Below, piece after piece: positions 8,859 through 18,798 of a DNA stretch of 27,158 bases. Under the pieces are notes generated by a model. That model ran no database searches, was not told where the DNA came from, and saw only the letters and a program-made list of their open reading frames with translations. The stretch is from an uncultured Bacilli bacterium. Its GTDB lineage: Bacteria > Bacillota_I > Bacilli_A > RF39 > UBA660. The position numbers were made by a program, and so were the translations under genes. Location: NCBI GenBank assembly GCA_944331725.1, contig CALVJE010000003.1, positions 1 through 27,158 on the forward strand. The letters are read 5' to 3'. Position 1 is the stretch's first letter. Every line of letters begins with the position of its first letter.

Positions 8859-9433
8859 TACTCACACTTCCTTTCAAATATTACTTTAGAATCCTTTAAT
8901 GTTGGATGAATTTTATCTTTATCAGATAAAATTGGATTTTCTATACCATTTTCTTTAAATAATTTATCCCAATCAATACCTAAATCAGGATCATTCCATA
9001 GAATACCTCCTTCCATAGAAGGTGCATAATCATTATCTACTAGATACTGGAAGATTGTATCGTCTTCTAAGGAAATGAAACCGTGGGCAAAACCACGTGG
9101 TACATATAGTTGTCTATTATTATCATCAGTTAATTTAACTGCTATATATTTTCCATAAGTATCTGAATTTTTTCTAATATCAACAACTACATCAATAGCA
9201 GAACCCTTTATTACTTCAACTATCTTTGCTTGACATTTAGGATTTTCTTGAAAGTGTAATCCTCTTACTACTCCTTTAGCACTCTTACTTCTATTCGCTT
9301 GAACTACTCCTTTAAATCCTAATTCTTTTAAATTAGATTCTATATAATATGGTGAAAAATATCCTCTCTCATCACCAAATCTATCTGGTTCTAAGATATA
9401 ACAATCTAATAATTCTGTTTCTATTTTTTTCAT
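8858..9433 (-). CDS. rfbC: dTDP-4-dehydrorhamnose 3,5-epimerase
   Basis: Cupin-fold epimerase acting before RfbD. Seen: FGDERGYFSPYY, the GVVRGLHFQ motif with the catalytic His, KIVEVIKGSAIDVVVDIR and YVPRGFAHGF. Length 191 aa is usual. AAGGAG lies 7 nt before the ATG. It lies one base after rfbA and overlaps rfbD by one base. Confidence 0.96.
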   Translation of the reverse strand: MKKIETELLDCYILEPDRFGDERGYFSPYYIESNLKELGFKGVVQANRSKSAKGVVRGLHFQENPKCQAKIVEVIKGSAIDVVVDIRKNSDTYGKYIAVKLTDDNNRQLYVPRGFAHGFISLEDDTIFQYLVDNDYAPSMEGGILWNDPDLGIDWDKLFKENGIENPILSDKDKIHPTLKDSKVIFERKCE

Positions 9434-9434
9434 T

Positions 9435-10310
9435 CTACTTCTCCTTTACAATTTCTAATAAATGTTTTCCATAAGTATTCTTTTTCATTAATTCTGCTTG
9501 AGCTAAAACAGTCTCTTTATCTAACCAACCGTTTTTATAAGCGATTTCTTCAGGACAACAAATAGTAATATTTTGATGTTCTTGAATAGTTGCAACAAAG
9601 TTAGTCGCTGAAAATAGACTTTTAAATGTACCAGTATCAAACCAACCATAACCTTCATTAAGAGTTATGACATTTAATCTATCTTCTTCTAAGAATAATT
9701 TATTTAAATCTGTTATTTCTAATTCTCCACGTGCTGATGGCGTCAAAGTTAAAGCTTTCTTAACAGCACTATTATCATAGAAATATAAACCTGTTACTGC
9801 ATAATTACTTTTAGGATTAGTAGGCTTTTCTTCTACACTTAAGACTTTACCATTATTATCAAATTCTACAATACCAAAACGCTCTGGATCGTGAACGTGA
9901 TAACCAAAGACAGTAGCGATACCATCTTTAGCATCATTTTTCGCTTTCAATAATTCTTTTTTTAAATTAGGACCATAAAAGATGTTATCTCCTAATACCA
10001 TACAACAAGTATCATCACCAATAAAATCTTTTCCTAATATAAATGCTTCAGCTAATCCATTAGGACTAGGTTGTTCTTTATATGACAAATTAATACCAAA
10101 CTTTTCTCCACTTCCTAATAATTCTTTAAATCTAGGTAAATCTTTAGGTGTTGATATTACTAAGATATCTCTTATTTCCGCTTGCATTAATAAAGATAAT
10201 GGATAATATATCATAGGTTTATCATATATAGGCATCAACTGTTTACTTGTAACTTCTGTTAAAGGATATAGTCTAGTTCCACTACCTCCTGCTAGTATTA
10301 TTCCTTTCAT
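9435..10310 (-). CDS. rfbA: Glucose-1-phosphate thymidylyltransferase
   Basis: First enzyme of dTDP-rhamnose synthesis: dTTP plus glucose-1-phosphate gives dTDP-glucose and pyrophosphate. Seen: the nucleotide-binding motif [13 protein letters not shown] at the N-terminus, [26 protein letters not shown] and [10 protein letters not shown]. Length 291 aa is typical. It starts inside the end of the glycosyltransferase gene (29-nt overlap) with AGGAGG 8 nt upstream. The dehydratase rfbB, which acts between RfbA and RfbC, is not next to it or elsewhere in this window. Confidence 0.96.
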   Translation of the reverse strand: MKGIILAGGSGTRLYPLTEVTSKQLMPIYDKPMIYYPLSLLMQAEIRDILVISTPKDLPRFKELLGSGEKFGINLSYKEQPSPNGLAEAFILGKDFIGDDTCCMVLGDNIFYGPNLKKELLKAKNDAKDGIATVFGYHVHDPERFGIVEFDNNGKVLSVEEKPTNPKSNYAVTGLYFYDNSAVKKALTLTPSARGELEITDLNKLFLEEDRLNVITLNEGYGWFDTGTFKSLFSATNFVATIQEHQNITICCPEEIAYKNGWLDKETVLAQAELMKKNTYGKHLLEIVKEK

Positions 10311-11172
10311 TTTTTAAACCTCCTCTAATAAATATTCTAACATATAAAGTTATTAGTGTTAACCTAATTGTTAGTCTTAGTAAAAATAATTCTAATTTAC
10401 TAGCATTATTATAATGTTCTTCAAAATACATTTGACTTTTCTTTAATATTTTAAATTTATTTATATAGTTTATACTCTTATCAATAGAGGCAGAATGATC
10501 GTGAATAATAGTAATATTATTATTAATTAATGTTTTATATTTAGTATTTTTTAATTTAGATGCTGTTATATTTTCTTCATAGTATAGAAAAGTATTTTCA
10601 TCAAAGAAATCCATTTCTTCTATAACTTCACTTTTTATTAAGAAAAAACAAAATGATAATACTTCTACTTCACTAGTATCCCCTTTATAATAATTATCTA
10701 AATACTTATTTTTTTTAGCAAATTTTCTTCCTAATAAAGGTAAATTATTAAGTATTTCTATTTTAGGTGTTGGAATAATCCATCCTCTATTTAAATGACC
10801 ATTTTCATAAACTACTGGTCCTACTAGTCCTACATCTTTTTTATCAAGAGTCTTTTTTAATACTTCCAAATTCTCATTACTATTAATAATAATATCAGAA
10901 TTAGAAAAGATAATATCTGCTTTTTCAAAATTCTTTATTACTTCCTTTGCCCCCATATTAAGAGCATAAGCAAAGCCTTTATTTTCTTCTGTTCTTATAA
11001 CAGTTAATTTATCTAGTTTTATTTTATTTAATTTATCATAAGAATTATCAGTAGAATGATTATCTATAATATAAATATGATCTATTACTTTATAATCTTT
11101 AATATTATCAAGTAATCTCTTTGTTTTAGGATAATCATTATAATTAATAATTATAAAAGCTAATTTTCGCAT
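10282..11172 (-). CDS. Family 2 glycosyltransferase (rhamnosyltransferase-like)
   Basis: GT-A fold transferase, probably adding a sugar to a cell-surface glycan at the inner membrane face. Seen: N-terminal [22 protein letters not shown] (nucleotide-sugar binding), [13 protein letters not shown], the metal-binding region FSNSDIII, and the acceptor-side motifs [12 protein letters not shown] and IIHDHSAS found in rhamnosyltransferase-type enzymes. A hydrophobic segment near the C-terminus (about 262-284) may hold it on the membrane. Its position next to rfbACD suggests dTDP-rhamnose as donor, but this is inference. Confidence 0.87.
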   Translation of the reverse strand: MRKLAFIIINYNDYPKTKRLLDNIKDYKVIDHIYIIDNHSTDNSYDKLNKIKLDKLTVIRTEENKGFAYALNMGAKEVIKNFEKADIIFSNSDIIINSNENLEVLKKTLDKKDVGLVGPVVYENGHLNRGWIIPTPKIEILNNLPLLGRKFAKKNKYLDNYYKGDTSEVEVLSFCFFLIKSEVIEEMDFFDENTFLYYEENITASKLKNTKYKTLINNNITIIHDHSASIDKSINYINKFKILKKSQMYFEEHYNNASKLELFLLRLTIRLTLITLYVRIFIRGGLKNERNNTSRR

Positions 11173-12428
11173 AAACTACCTTCTTTCTTTGTTAAGATTA
11201 ATGCTGCAAAGATACTAACTGATGGTGCTAGTAAAACGTGTCCTGTCATAAATGCTAATAAGATAATTAGAAATAAAGAAAGGCTCATACATATTTTATA
11301 TGGTATATTTTTTAAAGATATAGTATGTTTAATAGATTTAACTAGGAAATAAATAAATATGGATATATAAAGTATAAAACCTATGATACCGTGTCTAAAT
11401 AGAATATCAAAGTAATCCATTTCAATCATTTTAGTACTTTCATCATCACTATTATAATTTTCTATATAACCTATACCAAATATCTTTTCTTGAAGAGGTG
11501 CTTTACTATAACTATCATAAGTATTAGATAAAAATTTAAGACGAGAACTAAAAACAAAGTGGTCAAATAATTCATAATCAGTCAATACTTCAAAAATAGA
11601 TTCTACTCCTAAGAAATCAAGATGAATTTCTATATTTTTATAAAAAGCTGTCCTTGGTAAATAAACACTTAGAAAGAAAATAAATAAGACAAATATTCCT
11701 AGAAGAAGAGATAATCTTTTATATAGTTTTGTCTTTACTAAATAAAGTATATATATTAAGACAATTACACCTAAGATAAGGAAAAAAGCAAGTAATGGAC
11801 CTTTAGTACCTATACTTAATATATCAAAGACTAATACCCCTATTAAAAGAACTGTTAGAATAAAGCTTTTCTTTTCATAAAGATAAAGTAAGAAGAAAGG
11901 CATCAATATCGAAACAATTGCACTTATCTCATTAGCAGCATTAAAGAAACCAATACTTCCTGTTTTAGTTATTTCATAACTATCAAAGCCTATTCCTAAA
12001 ATATCAGGGATAAATATTCCAAGAAGATAAATAATATAAACAGTAATTAAGATTTTATTATTAATAAAAGTTTTATTATCTTTAGTAATAGCATAAAAAG
12101 TTATTAAAAGAACAGGAAAATAAAAAGTTCTAAGAGCATTTTTCCCTTCATATAGTAAAATACTAGTATCTTTATCTATAATCATTACAGTTAAGAATAT
12201 TAATAAGTAAATAAAAATACTACCTAATATTAAGAGAAGATATTTTTTATCTTTCTTTTTATAGATAAAGATTATATAAAATAAGCATATTAACATAATT
12301 ATAAATCTTACTATCATTCCAATAGTAAAGTCTATATTTAATACTTTAAGACAGAAAGCAGTTAACATATCAAATAATGGACTTAATAGTAAGAATAATT
12401 CTACTAATTTAATTATCTTTTCTTTCAT
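11160..12428 (-). CDS. O-antigen ligase / Wzy polymerase-like membrane protein
   Basis: A 422-residue protein with about 11 hydrophobic helices and one large external loop (about residues 255-340). The helix ending LSIGTKGPLLAFF before the loop and DILFRHGIIGFILY after it are the pattern of the O-antigen ligase (Wzy_C) family. It probably polymerises or transfers a surface polysaccharide outside the membrane. It is the first gene of the envelope operon, overlaps the glycosyltransferase by 13 nt and has an extended -10 promoter. In a Gram-positive-like cell the product would be a wall or capsule glycan and not LPS. Confidence 0.75.
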   Translation of the reverse strand: MKEKIIKLVELFLLLSPLFDMLTAFCLKVLNIDFTIGMIVRFIIMLICLFYIIFIYKKKDKKYLLLILGSIFIYLLIFLTVMIIDKDTSILLYEGKNALRTFYFPVLLITFYAITKDNKTFINNKILITVYIIYLLGIFIPDILGIGFDSYEITKTGSIGFFNAANEISAIVSILMPFFLLYLYEKKSFILTVLLIGVLVFDILSIGTKGPLLAFFLILGVIVLIYILYLVKTKLYKRLSLLLGIFVLFIFFLSVYLPRTAFYKNIEIHLDFLGVESIFEVLTDYELFDHFVFSSRLKFLSNTYDSYSKAPLQEKIFGIGYIENYNSDDESTKMIEMDYFDILFRHGIIGFILYISIFIYFLVKSIKHTISLKNIPYKICMSLSLFLIILLAFMTGHVLLAPSVSIFAALILTKKEGSLCEN

Positions 12429-12453
12429 AATAAAAACCTTTCTAGTTACTTTT

Positions 12454-12482
12454 ATAATAACATAGAAAAGTTTTTTTATAAA
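12454..12482 (-). promoter_or_regulatory. Promoter of the envelope polysaccharide operon
   Basis: On the minus strand -35 TTTATA (12482-12477), 17-nt spacer, -10 TATTAT (12459-12454) preceded by TGT, giving an extended -10. The AAAGG ribosome site (12441-12437) lies 8 nt before the ATG at 12428. An imperfect inverted repeat (about 12435-12475) overlaps promoter and ribosome site and could also help terminate miaA. Confidence 0.5.
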
Positions 12483-12493
12483 GATTCTTTCAA

Positions 12494-13372
12494 TTATTTG
12501 ACACCAGTTTCTATATAATTAATAACTTTATTAATTGTTTTATTAAAGTCATTATAATCAGTATTAAACCAAGTAAGATTAAACTGATGATTAAAAAACG
12601 TATATTGTCTTTTAGCATAATGTCTTGAATTTTTCTTAATATCATTCTTTACTTCTTCAAGAGTCTTTTCTTTATTAAAATAAGGAATAAATTCTTTATA
12701 TCCTATACCAGTATTTAGTGCTTTAGAATTTTTAAAGTAACTCTTTAAAGATTCTACTTCTTCTATTAGTCCATTATCAAACATTACATCTACTCTTTTA
12801 TTAATCTTATCATATAAAACATTTCTATCAGTAGTAAGTCCTATAAAGATAGTATCTTTATATAAAAGATTATTTCCATTATTAGTAATATACTCATTAT
12901 TTTCAAGTTTATTTAATAGTCTTACTAATCTTTTACGATTATTTAAATGTGGTAATTCTTCTATATTATAAGATTTTATTTTAGAAAGTATCTCTTCATT
13001 AGTTAAATCATTATATTCTTTATAAGTTGTTCCTTCAGTAAAGTTATAATCAAAAAGAGTTGCTTTTAAATAGAGTCCTGTCCCCCCTACTAAGATGATA
13101 TTCTTATTTTCTTTTAAGAGTTTATCTATTAGACTTCTTGCATCTTTTTGATAATCATAAACTGAGTAGTTTTTATCTAGGGAAACAAAACTTAGTAAGT
13201 GATGAGGAATCCCTTCCATCTCATCACTTGTTACTTTGGCAGTACCAATATCTAATTTTTCATACACTTGCATAGAGTCAAAATTAATAATTTCAGCATT
13301 ATATTTCTTGGCTAATGCTATACTTAAAGCAGTTTTACCAACTGCTGTTGGTCCTAATATGGCAATTATCAT
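12494..13372 (-). CDS. miaA: tRNA dimethylallyltransferase
   Basis: Transfers the dimethylallyl group to A37 of tRNAs reading UNN codons. Seen: P-loop GPTAVGKT (7-14), NFDSMQVYEKLDIGTAK, GTGLYLKA, the R-rich NNRKRLVRLL segment and the C-terminal NSRHYAKRQYTFF. Length 292 aa is slightly short but complete. Its ATG overlaps the TGA of the upstream ATPase (ATGA), showing that TGA is a stop here. The mutL-miaA neighbourhood is common in Bacillota, although mutS is not present. Confidence 0.95.
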   Translation of the reverse strand: MIIAILGPTAVGKTALSIALAKKYNAEIINFDSMQVYEKLDIGTAKVTSDEMEGIPHHLLSFVSLDKNYSVYDYQKDARSLIDKLLKENKNIILVGGTGLYLKATLFDYNFTEGTTYKEYNDLTNEEILSKIKSYNIEELPHLNNRKRLVRLLNKLENNEYITNNGNNLLYKDTIFIGLTTDRNVLYDKINKRVDVMFDNGLIEEVESLKSYFKNSKALNTGIGYKEFIPYFNKEKTLEEVKNDIKKNSRHYAKRQYTFFNHQFNLTWFNTDYNDFNKTINKVINYIETGVK

Positions 13373-14697
13373 AAAACACTTCTTTCTATATTATCTTTAT
13401 TAAGACAAAATACGGCATATAAAGGAACAGATTTTATATTGTTTTTAAAACCAAAATTTTTTGAAGATATTCTAATAGCATATTTAGGATTATATAATTT
13501 AATATAATTATTTAAACTTCTAGATTTAATATGATTACTAGATTTTACTTCTAAAGGAATAATACTTCCTTTTTCTCCTTGTAATATAAAATCTACTTCA
13601 CTTTCATAATCACCTTTCCAATAGTTTAAATTAAGATCATTAATTATTAAGGAAGTTGCAACATAATTTTCTGTTAACATGCGGGTCATAACTTCATTAA
13701 CCGCTTCCCTATTTTTTATTAAGTATATAGGATACTCACTTAAATTAGTTAAAAGTCCAACATCATTCATATATAATTTAAAAGAATCTAACTCCTCATA
13801 CATTTTAAGAGGAACACCTATTTTTGTCTTAACACATCTATTTACAATACCTGCATTAACCAACCAATTAATTGCATCTCCAAAAATAGAACTAGAGCCT
13901 CCTTTTTTTATTAACTTGTATTGAAATTTTTTATTGTCCTTAGCAAGTTGTACTGGAATAGAATTAAAGGCTGCTAAAACTTTATTAGATTCATTCCCAT
14001 CTATACAATATTTAGTAATATCATTTTTATAAGATTCTATTATGTTTTTTTGATAATCTATGGCAGTTATTAAAGAATTACTATTAATATATTCTTGAAC
14101 TACTTCTGGCATACCTCCAATTACTAAATAATCATAATATAGCTCAAGGGCTTTCTTATGTTGTACTTCTGGCATTTCTTTATTAGTATCAAAATGCTCT
14201 TTTATAGAAGATAATAATAAAGAATTATCTGTATTTATTAAAAACTCATCAAAAGACATAGGATAAATTGTTAGAAAATCAACTTTACCTACAGGAAAAG
14301 AAAAGTCTTTTTTATTTATATGAACACCAAGTAGGGAACCTGCACCAATTACATAATATTCACTAGCTTCCTCACAGAAATATTTTAAAGAAGTTAAAGC
14401 TCTTGTATTTTTTTGTATCTCATCGAAGAATATCAAAGTATTATCTTTATCTATTTTTTTATTAAAAACAATCTCTAAATTTTTAATAATATAATCTGGT
14501 TCAATATTCTCATCAATAATATTACTAATTATGTTATTAGTCTCAAAATTAACATAAATAATATCTTTAAAATACTTATTACCAAACTCTTTTACTAAAT
14601 ATGTCTTACCCACTTGTCTTGCACCATATAAAAGTAAAGGTTTTCTATTTTTTTTATTTTTCCAATTAATAAGACTTTGCATAGCATTTCTTTCCAT
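13369..14697 (-). CDS. AAA+ ATPase with DUF4143 C-terminal domain
   Basis: A 442-residue protein of the widespread AAA_14/DUF4143 family. Seen: Walker A GARQVGKT (25-32), Walker B TLIFFDEIQ (87-95), the sensor region VIGAGSLLGV, LTIYPMSFDEFL and the C-terminal restriction-endonuclease-like fold with YESEVDFILQ...PLEVKSS. The physiological role of the family is poorly defined. It is inserted in the repair operon between mutL (27 nt) and miaA (4-nt overlap), an unusual place for this type of gene. GGTGAT precedes its ATG. Confidence 0.88.
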   Translation of the reverse strand: MERNAMQSLINWKNKKNRKPLLLYGARQVGKTYLVKEFGNKYFKDIIYVNFETNNIISNIIDENIEPDYIIKNLEIVFNKKIDKDNTLIFFDEIQKNTRALTSLKYFCEEASEYYVIGAGSLLGVHINKKDFSFPVGKVDFLTIYPMSFDEFLINTDNSLLLSSIKEHFDTNKEMPEVQHKKALELYYDYLVIGGMPEVVQEYINSNSLITAIDYQKNIIESYKNDITKYCIDGNESNKVLAAFNSIPVQLAKDNKKFQYKLIKKGGSSSIFGDAINWLVNAGIVNRCVKTKIGVPLKMYEELDSFKLYMNDVGLLTNLSEYPIYLIKNREAVNEVMTRMLTENYVATSLIINDLNLNYWKGDYESEVDFILQGEKGSIIPLEVKSSNHIKSRSLNNYIKLYNPKYAIRISSKNFGFKNNIKSVPLYAVFCLNKDNIERSVL

Positions 14698-14724
14698 TTT
14701 ATCACCTTCTTTAGTTAAATTATA

Positions 14725-16506
14725 TTAATTCATCGCTCTTTTAAATAGTCTTTCTAAATCATAATTACTATATGTAATAATAGTAGGTCTACCGTGAGGA
14801 CAAGTAAATGGATTATCACAACGTCTTAAGTTATCTAAAAGTATTTTAGCACTATTTAAATCTATAAAATCATTCGCTTTGATACTCATTTTACAAGCCA
14901 TAGTAGAAGCGGTTTTATAAATAAATTTTTCTTTATCAAACTCACCTTTTTCTAGAGTAATAGCGATTATCTTTTCTATCGCTTCTTTTTCATATCCTTC
15001 AAAAAACCAAGTAGGATGACTTCTAACAATAAAAGTATTATCACCAAACTCTTCTAAAGAGATACCTATACTTTTTAAAATATCCATATGTTCTTTAATT
15101 CTAATAAACTCATCTTTAGGATATTCTAATCTAATAGGTACTAATAAATCTATAATATTATAATTATCTTTTAATAAAGCATTTAAAACTTTTTCATAAT
15201 TAATTCTCTCTGCCGCAGCGTGTTGATCTATTATATACATACCACTAGAGTTTTCGGCAATTATATAAGTCTTATGAACAATACCTACTGGTATCATTTC
15301 TTTAATACGATATTCACTCTCTTCATTTTTTTCTTCTTCAACTATTTCTTCTGTTTTATCACCAGTTATTTTACTATCATTATCAAAGTCAAAAGATAAT
15401 TCTTCTTTCTTTAAAACATTATCTTTTTTATCTTCTATTTTATAATCAACTATATTATTATTAAAAGAGTCTTCTACTTCATAAATAGTATTTAAATCTC
15501 TAATATTAGCGTGAGGTACTAAAAGTATTTCTTTTAATTTAGAACTAATTACTTTTGTAATTAATTCTTTTAGACTATCTAATTTAGAGAACTTAATATC
15601 CATCTTTTGAGGATGTATATTAATATCTATAAGAATTGGATCTACATCTATATTTAAGACAATCATAGGAAATTTGTCTTTAGGAATATAGGTGTGATAA
15701 CAGTCTATTAGACATCTATTTAAATCGATATTTTTTATTACTCTTCCATTTACTAAAGTAGTTATAACATTACGAGAAGTTTTAGCAATTTCTGGATAAC
15801 CAATATATCCTGAGATAATATAATCGTCATTTTCACCATTTATTTCTATCATTTTCTTAGTAACATCTATACCATAGACAGCATAAATTACTTTTAAAAG
15901 ATTACCATCTCCTGTTGTATTAAGTAACTCTTTTTCATTATTAGTTAAAACAAACTTAATAGAAGGATAGGATAAAGCCATTTTATTGACATATTCAATA
16001 ATTAAAGCAAGTTCTGTATAAAGATTCTTTAAATATTTAAGTCTTACAGGAGTATTATAAAATAGATCTGTTACTTCAATAGTTGTTCCTTTACTTAAAT
16101 CAGTAGATTCTACTTTTTCTACTACTCCACCATTTAATAAAATACTTGTACCTATTCCATCTTTACTAGTTGTTAGACTAACTTTAGAAACAGAAGCGAT
16201 TGAAGGTAAAGCCTCACCTCTAAAACCTAAAGATGAGATATTAAATAAATCATCTAAATTTTTTAATTTACTAGTAGCGTGACGTGAAAAAGCAAGTAAG
16301 GCATCACTTTTATCCATACCAACTCCATCATCTGATACAACTATTTTTTTAGTTCCTGAATCAACTAAAGTTATTTTAATTTCACTACTTTTAGCATCTA
16401 TAGAATTTTCTACTAATTCTTTTACAACATTTAAACATCTTTCTACTACTTCTCCTGCTGCTATTTTATTAGCAAGTATTTCATCCATTACTTTAATAGC
16501 ACTCAT
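14725..16506 (-). CDS. mutL: DNA mismatch repair protein MutL
   Basis: MutS-activated mismatch repair ATPase. GHKL ATPase motifs are seen near the N-terminus: ENSIDAK, DDGVGMD, HATSKL and GFRGEALPSIASVS. An acidic linker (about 350-410) leads to the C-terminal dimerisation domain. That domain carries the endonuclease motif DQHAAAERINYE (from D427), ACKMSIKA and CPHGRPT (569-575), so it is probably a nicking MutL like those of bacteria without MutH. Length 593 aa is normal. The ATG overlaps the pilin stop by one base (TAATG). Confidence 0.96.
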   Translation of the reverse strand: MSAIKVMDEILANKIAAGEVVERCLNVVKELVENSIDAKSSEIKITLVDSGTKKIVVSDDGVGMDKSDALLAFSRHATSKLKNLDDLFNISSLGFRGEALPSIASVSKVSLTTSKDGIGTSILLNGGVVEKVESTDLSKGTTIEVTDLFYNTPVRLKYLKNLYTELALIIEYVNKMALSYPSIKFVLTNNEKELLNTTGDGNLLKVIYAVYGIDVTKKMIEINGENDDYIISGYIGYPEIAKTSRNVITTLVNGRVIKNIDLNRCLIDCYHTYIPKDKFPMIVLNIDVDPILIDINIHPQKMDIKFSKLDSLKELITKVISSKLKEILLVPHANIRDLNTIYEVEDSFNNNIVDYKIEDKKDNVLKKEELSFDFDNDSKITGDKTEEIVEEEKNEESEYRIKEMIPVGIVHKTYIIAENSSGMYIIDQHAAAERINYEKVLNALLKDNYNIIDLLVPIRLEYPKDEFIRIKEHMDILKSIGISLEEFGDNTFIVRSHPTWFFEGYEKEAIEKIIAITLEKGEFDKEKFIYKTASTMACKMSIKANDFIDLNSAKILLDNLRRCDNPFTCPHGRPTIITYSNYDLERLFKRAMN

Positions 16507-16961
16507 TATTCTACCTCACAAGAAGGATCTTTAGTTAATACTTTATCAAAAGATGTTATACTACAATCAGGAGAAGTATAATTACCACATTTTAGACAAG
16601 CTTTATATTCTAAATCCATATTAGAACCAACATCATTACCTCTTGTAACAATAGCATAACTTTCTAAATTACAAGTAGCACCATCTACTTTAGGATCTTC
16701 TAAAGATTTAATATAACCTTCACAAATTAATTTAGAAGCATCTATTCTTATAGTTTGTCCTTCTAAAGGAAGTGAGCCTGTATGATCTATTAAATAGTTA
16801 GTCGCTCCTGTTGAAATATTTTTCTCATAATCTTCATATAAAGCATCATTAGTTTGTCTTATATACCTACTTACTCCCATATAAGCAAGAACCATAAGTA
16901 TACCTAAAATAATTAGGACTGCAAGTAATTCTAGTAATGTAAAACCTTTTTTATTTTTCAT
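16506..16961 (-). CDS. Type IV pilin-like protein
   Basis: A prepilin of 151 residues: MKNKKG, then FTLLELLAVLIILGILMVLA with Glu at +5 after the cleavage Gly, followed by a small domain with several cysteines (CNLESYAIVT, CLKCGNYTSPDC). The frame is open further upstream, but the start is placed at ATG 16961 because GGAGG lies about 6 nt before it and the leader would otherwise be too long. It overlaps uvrC by 11 nt and mutL by 1 nt, so a surface protein is embedded in a DNA repair operon. It probably uses the assembly ATPase at 816; it could also belong to a DNA-uptake pseudopilus. Confidence 0.88.
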   Translation of the reverse strand: MKNKKGFTLLELLAVLIILGILMVLAYMGVSRYIRQTNDALYEDYEKNISTGATNYLIDHTGSLPLEGQTIRIDASKLICEGYIKSLEDPKVDGATCNLESYAIVTRGNDVGSNMDLEYKACLKCGNYTSPDCSITSFDKVLTKDPSCEVE

Positions 16962-18726
16962 CTTTTTCCTCCTCGTGTAATACTTGATATAAATTGTTAG
17001 CAACTACATCTCCTACTACTTCACTTAATTCTATTATACTAGCTTCTTTCATTTTTTTCATAGAGCCAAATCTTTTTAATAGTTCTTTACGTCTTTTTTC
17101 TCCTATTCCTGGAACTAAATCTAAATAACTTGATAGAAGTCCTTTACTTTTAATATTACGATGATAAGTAATGGCAAAGCGATGAACTTCTTCTTGGATT
17201 TTAGATAAGTAAAGAAATAAGTTACTATCACTTTTAATATTAAGTATTTTATAATTACTATCAATAACGATATTAGTACGATGGTGATTATCTTTTTTAA
17301 GTCCAATAATAGGTATAGATAGATTAAGGGATGATATTATTTCTTTAGCAACAGCAACTTGAGTTTCTCCTCCATCCATAACAATTAAATCAGGAAGAAC
17401 TTCTTCATCCATAATAGCACGATAATATCTTCGATATAATACTTCTCTCATCGCACTTAAATCGTCTTTAACGTCAGTACTTATTTTATATTTACGATAA
17501 TCATTTTTTAAGGGTTCAAAATCACGAAATACAACCATTGCCCCTACATAGTATGTCCCAAATAAATGAGAGTTATCAAAACTTTCCATACGAGATACAC
17601 TATCTACTCCTAAAAGTGTTTTAAGTTCATTTAAAGCTTCTATTTTTTTATTATCATCTTTCTTTAATGTCTCTAACTCTTCATTTAAAACTACTTTAGA
17701 ATTTTCTTTTGCAAGATCAACTAATTTCTTTAACTCTCCTCTTTGAGGAATATGTACTTTTATATTTAAGTATTCACTAAGTAACTGAGCATTTAAAGTA
17801 TCAGGAATTAATATTTCGTGAGCTAGAATATTTTTCTCATAGAATTTAATAATATATTCTTCCATATCATCTACTACATTATCTAATGTTTGTAATGTTT
17901 CGTGATGTCTACCAAAAAGAATGCCTTCTCTAATAAAGAAAACTGTTATAGATAAATAGTTATCAACTACAGTATAGTTAAAAATATCAAAGTTATAATT
18001 TTTCTTTAAGTCTATTTTTTGTTTAGTTAAAGTAATATCTATATCATTTAACATTTCTCTTAACTCAAGTGCTTTTTCATAGTTTAAACTATTACTTGCT
18101 TTTTCCATTTCTTTTGTAATCTTCTCTTTAATAAAACTACTATTTCCTTTTAGAAAACTAGTTATTTCATCAGTCATAGATTTAATAGTATCTTTATCTA
18201 TATCTTTAATACAATATCCTAAACATTCATTTATATGATAATAAAGGCATTCTTTCTTAGGTAATTTCTCACACTTCCTTAAGGGATATAAACGATTAAT
18301 CATATTAACTGTCTTTCTTGCTGCGGTAACATTGGGATATGGTCCAAATAGTTTATGATCTTTTTTCTTTTTCTTAACATTTCTAACTACTCTAAGTCTT
18401 GGATACAATTCATTAGTAAGCTCTATATAAGGATAACTTTTATCATCTTTAAGTAAAATATTATATTTAGGGTCATATTTTTTAATTAGGTTTATTTCAA
18501 GAATTAAACTCTCTAACTCACTATCAGTAACAATATATTCGAAGTCATCTATATCTTGGACTAACATTGCAGTTTTACCAGTTACATTACCTCTAAAGTA
18601 ACTACTAACACGTTTTTTTAAGTTCTTGGCTTTACCTACATAAATAATATAACCATTCTTATCTTTCATTTGATAACTTCCAGGTAGTTCTGGAACTAAT
18701 TTTAATTTTTCCTTAAAGTCTTTCAT
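16951..18726 (-). CDS. uvrC: Excinuclease ABC subunit C
   Basis: Dual-incision nuclease of nucleotide excision repair. Seen: the N-terminal GIY-YIG domain (YIIYVGKAKNLKKRVSSYF, about 27-45), a cysteine cluster (CEKLPKKECLYYHINECLGYC), a UVR region (about 205-235), the RNase-H-like domain (DNSHLFG, VMDGGETQ) and C-terminal helix-hairpin-helix (VPGIGEKRRKELLKRFGS). Length 591 aa is normal. The ribosome site is weak (GGATGTGG), and a strong hairpin lies immediately upstream. Confidence 0.97.
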   Translation of the reverse strand: MKDFKEKLKLVPELPGSYQMKDKNGYIIYVGKAKNLKKRVSSYFRGNVTGKTAMLVQDIDDFEYIVTDSELESLILEINLIKKYDPKYNILLKDDKSYPYIELTNELYPRLRVVRNVKKKKKDHKLFGPYPNVTAARKTVNMINRLYPLRKCEKLPKKECLYYHINECLGYCIKDIDKDTIKSMTDEITSFLKGNSSFIKEKITKEMEKASNSLNYEKALELREMLNDIDITLTKQKIDLKKNYNFDIFNYTVVDNYLSITVFFIREGILFGRHHETLQTLDNVVDDMEEYIIKFYEKNILAHEILIPDTLNAQLLSEYLNIKVHIPQRGELKKLVDLAKENSKVVLNEELETLKKDDNKKIEALNELKTLLGVDSVSRMESFDNSHLFGTYYVGAMVVFRDFEPLKNDYRKYKISTDVKDDLSAMREVLYRRYYRAIMDEEVLPDLIVMDGGETQVAVAKEIISSLNLSIPIIGLKKDNHHRTNIVIDSNYKILNIKSDSNLFLYLSKIQEEVHRFAITYHRNIKSKGLLSSYLDLVPGIGEKRRKELLKRFGSMKKMKEASIIELSEVVGDVVANNLYQVLHEEEKDEK

Positions 18727-18741
18727 CTAACCACATCCAAC

Positions 18742-18774
18742 TAAAAAATAAGTTATTTTACATAACTTATTTTA
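18742..18774 (-). terminator. Hairpin terminator upstream of uvrC
   Basis: Arms TAAGTTAT / ATAACTTA extended by A/T pairs (12 bp or more, 5-nt loop) with a TTTTTT tract on the minus-strand side. It would stop transcription from the accessory patch before uvrC and is A/T-symmetric enough to work in both directions. Confidence 0.65.
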
Positions 18775-18798
18775 GACTACATTTATTATTTTTACAAG

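Noticed and set aside
9982..10206. Plus-strand open frame within rfbA
   Set aside because: Antisense shadow of a conserved enzyme gene; composition follows the complementary codons.
13679..13924. Plus-strand open frame within the DUF4143 ATPase gene
   Set aside because: Antisense to a complete ATPase gene and without its own start signals.
17121..17306. Second minus-strand frame inside uvrC
   Set aside because: Hydrophobic, A/T-driven off-frame reading of a conserved gene.
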